DNA of 64,000 nucleotides from Oreohelix idahoensis. Taxonomy: Eukaryota; Mollusca; Gastropoda; Stylommatophora; Oreohelicidae. The stretch spans positions 248,001 to 312,000 of the forward strand of contig JAMPIV010016258.1 in the NCBI GenBank assembly GCA_024509875.1, in the 5' to 3' direction. Numbering within the stretch: the stretch's first letter is position 1; every line of letters begins with the position of its first letter. Under the pieces are notes generated by a model. It worked only from the letters and a program-made list of their open reading frames with translations, made no database searches and had not been told where the DNA came from. Positions 58,608 to 64,000 of this stretch are shown piece after piece. The translations under genes were made by a program, and so were the position numbers.

Positions 58608-59934
58608 GCTGTACAACCCAATGCCTAGTATCCTGGCTTTTGGCTGGGATCATGTGTCTACACACGGGAAACAGTAGTGACATTCATGTCATGAGGTACC
58701 TAGTGTGAGAACACAGAGGATCACTACAATGACACATGTTGTCATTGGATCTTCTTGTGTTGGGACATGTGGTCTTGACCAGGGCCGGGTATGGGTGGGG
58801 CAAATGCAACCTCATGCGAGGAAAAAATATGCAACCTCATGCGAGGAATAAAAAAAAAAAAAAAAAAAGCTGTACAACCCAATGCCTAATATCCGGCTTT
58901 TGGCTAGGATCATGTGTCTACACACAGGGACCAGTGCAGTGACATTCATGTGTCATTAGGTCTCTTGTGTGAGAACACAGAGGATCACTAGGTGACACAT
59001 TTTGTCACTGGGTCTTCTAGTGTTGGGGCATGTGGTCTTGACCGGGGCCGGGTTTGGGCGGGGAAAATGCGACCTCATGCGAGGAAAAAATATGCGACCT
59101 CAAGCGAGGAAAAAAAAAAAAAAGCTGTACAACCCAATGCCTAGAATCCGGCTTTTGGCTGGGATCATGTGTCTAGACACAGGGACCAGTGCAGTGACAT
59201 TCATGTGTCATTAGGTCTCTTGTGTGAGAACACAGAGGATCACTAGGTGACATATTTTGTCACTGGGTCTTCTTGTGTTGGGACATGTAGTCTTGACCGG
59301 GGCCGGGTTTGGGCGGGGAAAATGCGACCTCATGCGAGGAAAAAATATGCGACCTCAAGCGAGGAAAAAAAAAAAAAAAAAAAAAAAAAAGTATTTTACG
59401 CTGTACAACCCAATGCCTAGAATCCGGCTTTTGGCTGGGATCATGTGTCTAGACACAGGGACCGGTACAGTGACATTCATGTGTCATTAGGTCTCTTGTG
59501 TGAGAACACAGAAGATCACTATGGTGACACATGTTGTCATTGGGTCTTCTTGTGTTGGGACATGTGGTCTTGACCAGGGCCGGGTTTGGGCGGGGATAAT
59601 GCGACCTCATGCCAGGAAAAAATATGCGACCTCAAGCGAGGAAAAAAAAATTTAAAAAAAAAAAAAAAAAAAGCTGTACAACCCAATGCCTAGTATCCGG
59701 CTTTTGGCTGAGATCATGTGTCTAGACACAGGGACCGGTACAGTGACATTCATGTGTCATTAGGTCCCTTGTGTGAGAACACAGAGGATCACTACAGTGA
59801 CACAGTTTGTCATTGGGTCTTCTTGTGTTGTGACATGTGGTCTTGACCAGGGCCGGGTTTGGGTGGGTAAATGCGACCTCATGTGAGGAAAAAATATGCG
59901 ACCTCAAGCGAGGAAAAAAAAAAAAAAAAAAAAA
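58608..59934 (+). repeat. Five tandem ~255-275-bp core units, each A-tailed
   Basis: Units start at 58608, 58869, 59124, 59400 and 59673, each opening gctgtacaacccaatgcct and closing with a poly-A run of 12-28 bases. Each unit holds a palindrome-like gtgtctagacac, paired gtgacattcatgtgtcatt/gtgacacattttgtcact blocks and two gcgacctca-gcgagg motifs. Short ORFs in successive units are repeats of the same frame, not genes. Confidence 0.95.
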
Positions 59935-60345
59935 GTAACTCGGTGAAACATACTGAATATCATCTTTTCATTTTTTTTTTTAAACAAAGTATCCCGTTCA
60001 AGCCTTGATGATTATACTTAGAATATATAGTGTAGTAAATTCAAGACAATAAGATCTAATCGCCGATATCTAAATATGGTATCTTCACCCCTTCACTCAG
60101 TCCAAATAGAGTAAATCAAAACCGAAATAGTATGAATGAATGTGTGTTAGAGACCTCCGCTTTCCAAGACACAAACAAACAAAAAAAAAAAAAAAAAAAA
60201 AAAAAAACAAATACAAAATAAACAAAGTAAAGTCTTTCATAATCGCCCTGTTGTTAACAAGGTGAAAAGGGGTGAGAAAGCCCGGCGGTGTCTGAGATTA
60301 CACCAAATCCACCAATTATCTGCCATTATCCACACGAGCACCCCA
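59935..60345 (+). repeat. Composite element right part plus repeat shared with 26156-26445
   Basis: 59935-60055 matches 16436-16560; 60055-60345 matches 26156-26445. A poly-A run at 60180-60207 replaces the mixed AC-rich sequence of the other copy. Confidence 0.8.
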
Positions 60346-60590
60346 TCAGACTATCCCTTATCCTCACATCATCATTAATCCTTATATATGTATATCATAA
60401 CATCCCAGACAAACTGGTCTACGACACAGTGCTGTTATAAATACACTACGGACATAAATATTCCATATTCGAAAAGAAACAATCGTTACAGGTAAACACA
60501 CACGTGTTCTTGCTAAATTGATTTGAACAGCTTTCCACAATAAAGTAACATTTTCCCTCAAACAAGTAGAGCAGGAATGGCTGAACACGT
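60346..60590. other. No gene seen
   Basis: Nothing recognised between the composite element and the 51-bp array. Confidence 0.4.
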
Positions 60591-60592
60591 TA

Positions 60593-61095
60593 GACTTGAT
60601 GTGTCAATGCAAATGTTGACAGAAAAATGAGATGAACACGATAGACTTGATGTGTCAATGCAAATGCAGACAGAAAAATGAGATGAACACGATAGACTTG
60701 ATGTGTCAATGCAAATGTTGACAGAAAAATGAGACGAACACGATAAACTTGATGTGTCAATGCAAATGTAGACAGAAAAATGAGATGAACACGATAGACT
60801 TGATGTGTCAATGCAAATGTAGACAGAAAAATGAGATGAACACGATAGACTTGATGTGTCAATGCAAATGTTGACAGCAAAATGAGGTGAACACGATAGA
60901 CTTGATGTGTCAATGCAAATGTTGACAGAAAGATGAGATGAACATGATAGCCTTGATGTGACAATGCAAATATTGACAGAAAAATGAGATGAACACGATA
61001 GACTTGATGTGTCAATGCAAATGTTGACCGAAAAATGAGACGAACACGATAAACTTGATGTGTCAATGCAAATGTTGACAGAAAAAGGAGATGAA
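60593..61095. repeat. 51-bp tandem repeat, ten copies
   Basis: Copies start at 60593, 60644, 60695, 60746, 60797, 60848, 60899, 60950, 61001 and 61052, exactly 51 bp apart. Because 51 is divisible by three, the minus strand keeps one frame open across all copies and gives a 195-codon ORF of repeated YRVHLIFLSTFALTHQV units. There is no signal peptide, domain or neighbouring exon, so a minisatellite is the safer call. Confidence 0.92.
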
Positions 61096-61361
61096 CACAG
61101 ACTTTATGGATAGTAATGTCCCTGGCATAAATGGTTCTCTGGGTTGTTGTTTTTTTGTTTTTTTTTACAGAAGACACTTTCTGAGAGCAAGAAAGTCAGC
61201 ACATTCCAAACCAAGTAAACCCAGTAGCAGTTTACCATCTATTCTTGATTGCTAATGAATGGTAGATGGCAGTAGATCTACCTGGGCGAGGGACATATCC
61301 AGGAAGTATCAGAAGATCTTGAAGACGGCCAGATATAGTGCTACATTCCTCATCGTCGCTT
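61096..61361. other. No gene seen
   Basis: Nothing recognised apart from a T-rich run near 61150. Confidence 0.4.
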
Positions 61362-61849
61362 ACTTACTTACTTACTTAGTCGTTCCCCTTCTACCGGGAG
61401 GTGTAGAGGTTTGGAAGAGAGAGCGCCAGACTATCCTATCGGCTGCCTTTCTTCTGGCCTGGTTCCATTCTAGTCCTCGGTCCTTCAAAGATTGTCTAAT
61501 GTTGTCCTCCCAGCGGACTCTGGGTCGTCCTGGGGATCTGGATACCTGGCTCTTTGTTTCCCATGCTTGTCGTGGTAGCCGATCTTCTCCCATTCTGCAG
61601 ACATGGCCAAACCATCTTAGTTGGGACTGTTCTACTTGGGTCTGCAGGGGGTGGGATTTTAGGCCTTGACGTATCGTCTGGTTGCGGACCATGTCTCTTC
61701 TTGTTACTTCCACCACCTTCCTCAGATACCTCATTTCTGAGGTTTGGATTTGGCTTTTATGGGTTGTACTCATTGCCCATGACTCGCATCCATTTGTCAA
61801 GAATGGGACATAGGTGGAGCGGTATACAGCCATCTTCGTTTTCTTACTA
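61362..61849 (-). pseudogene. LINE-D 5'-truncated copy
   Basis: Minus strand encodes MAVYRSTYVPFLTNGCESW, SEMRYLRKVVEVTRRDMVR, QLRWFGHVCRMGEDRLPRQ and PGRPRVRWEDNIRQSLKD in one open frame, ending in the (TAAG)n-type tail at 61362-61380. Very similar to 42350-42836. A clear target duplication was not found. Its truncated 5' end abuts the LTR-3 copy. Confidence 0.88.

Positions 61850-64000
<2,151 letters not shown>

Overview
The window looks like 64 kb of animal nuclear DNA made almost entirely of transposable elements and simple repeats. I found no convincing host protein-coding gene, rRNA gene or functional tRNA gene. The mix of tRNA-headed SINEs, non-LTR retrotransposon 3' ends, hAT-type MITEs, long TA and GAT microsatellites and Ty3/Gypsy LTR elements fits a lophotrochozoan, most likely a gastropod mollusc. 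The species cannot be named from the sequence alone.

The main content is two LTR retrotransposons with the unusual pol order gag - protease - integrase - RT - RNase H. Integrase precedes reverse transcriptase, as in the Gmr1-like branch of Ty3/Gypsy. Element 1 (16565-23941, minus strand) has two 642-bp LTRs, a perfect 5-bp target duplication and a decayed coding region. Element 2 (32410-41165, plus strand) has two LTRs of about 2.03 kb that are nearly identical, a perfect 5-bp target duplication, an 18/18 tRNA-Pro primer-binding site, a polypurine tract and two uninterrupted ORFs (1020 codons for Gag-PR-INT, then RT-RNase H in the -1 frame). It looks young. It sits inside an older decayed gene whose halves lie at 31484-32409 and 41166-41596.

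Layout. 0-9.8 kb: a 22/31-bp minisatellite, SINE copies, two nested hAT MITEs and decayed LINE 3' ends. 9.8-16.5 kb: a solo LTR with a perfect target duplication (10868-13240), then a GAT-repeat composite element. 16.5-23.9 kb: element 1. 24-32 kb: low-copy repeats, a hAT MITE, LINE fragments and SINEs. 32.4-41.2 kb: element 2. 42-50.4 kb: a 5'-truncated LINE with a 17-bp target duplication, then one long I-group LINE (endonuclease, RT, RNase H) broken by three later insertions. 50.7-55 kb: two solo-LTR-like insertions, one a diverged copy of the element 2 LTR. 55.7-60.4 kb: a second, expanded copy of the GAT composite element with five tandem core units. 60.6-64 kb: a 51-bp tandem array, a LINE end, and an inverted copy of the 10.9-13.2 kb LTR running off the window.

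The coding capacity present is for mobile-element replication: particle proteins and protease, integrase, reverse transcriptase with RNase H, and LINE endonuclease/RT. Only element 2 looks intact enough to encode a complete set. All comparisons between copies were made by eye.
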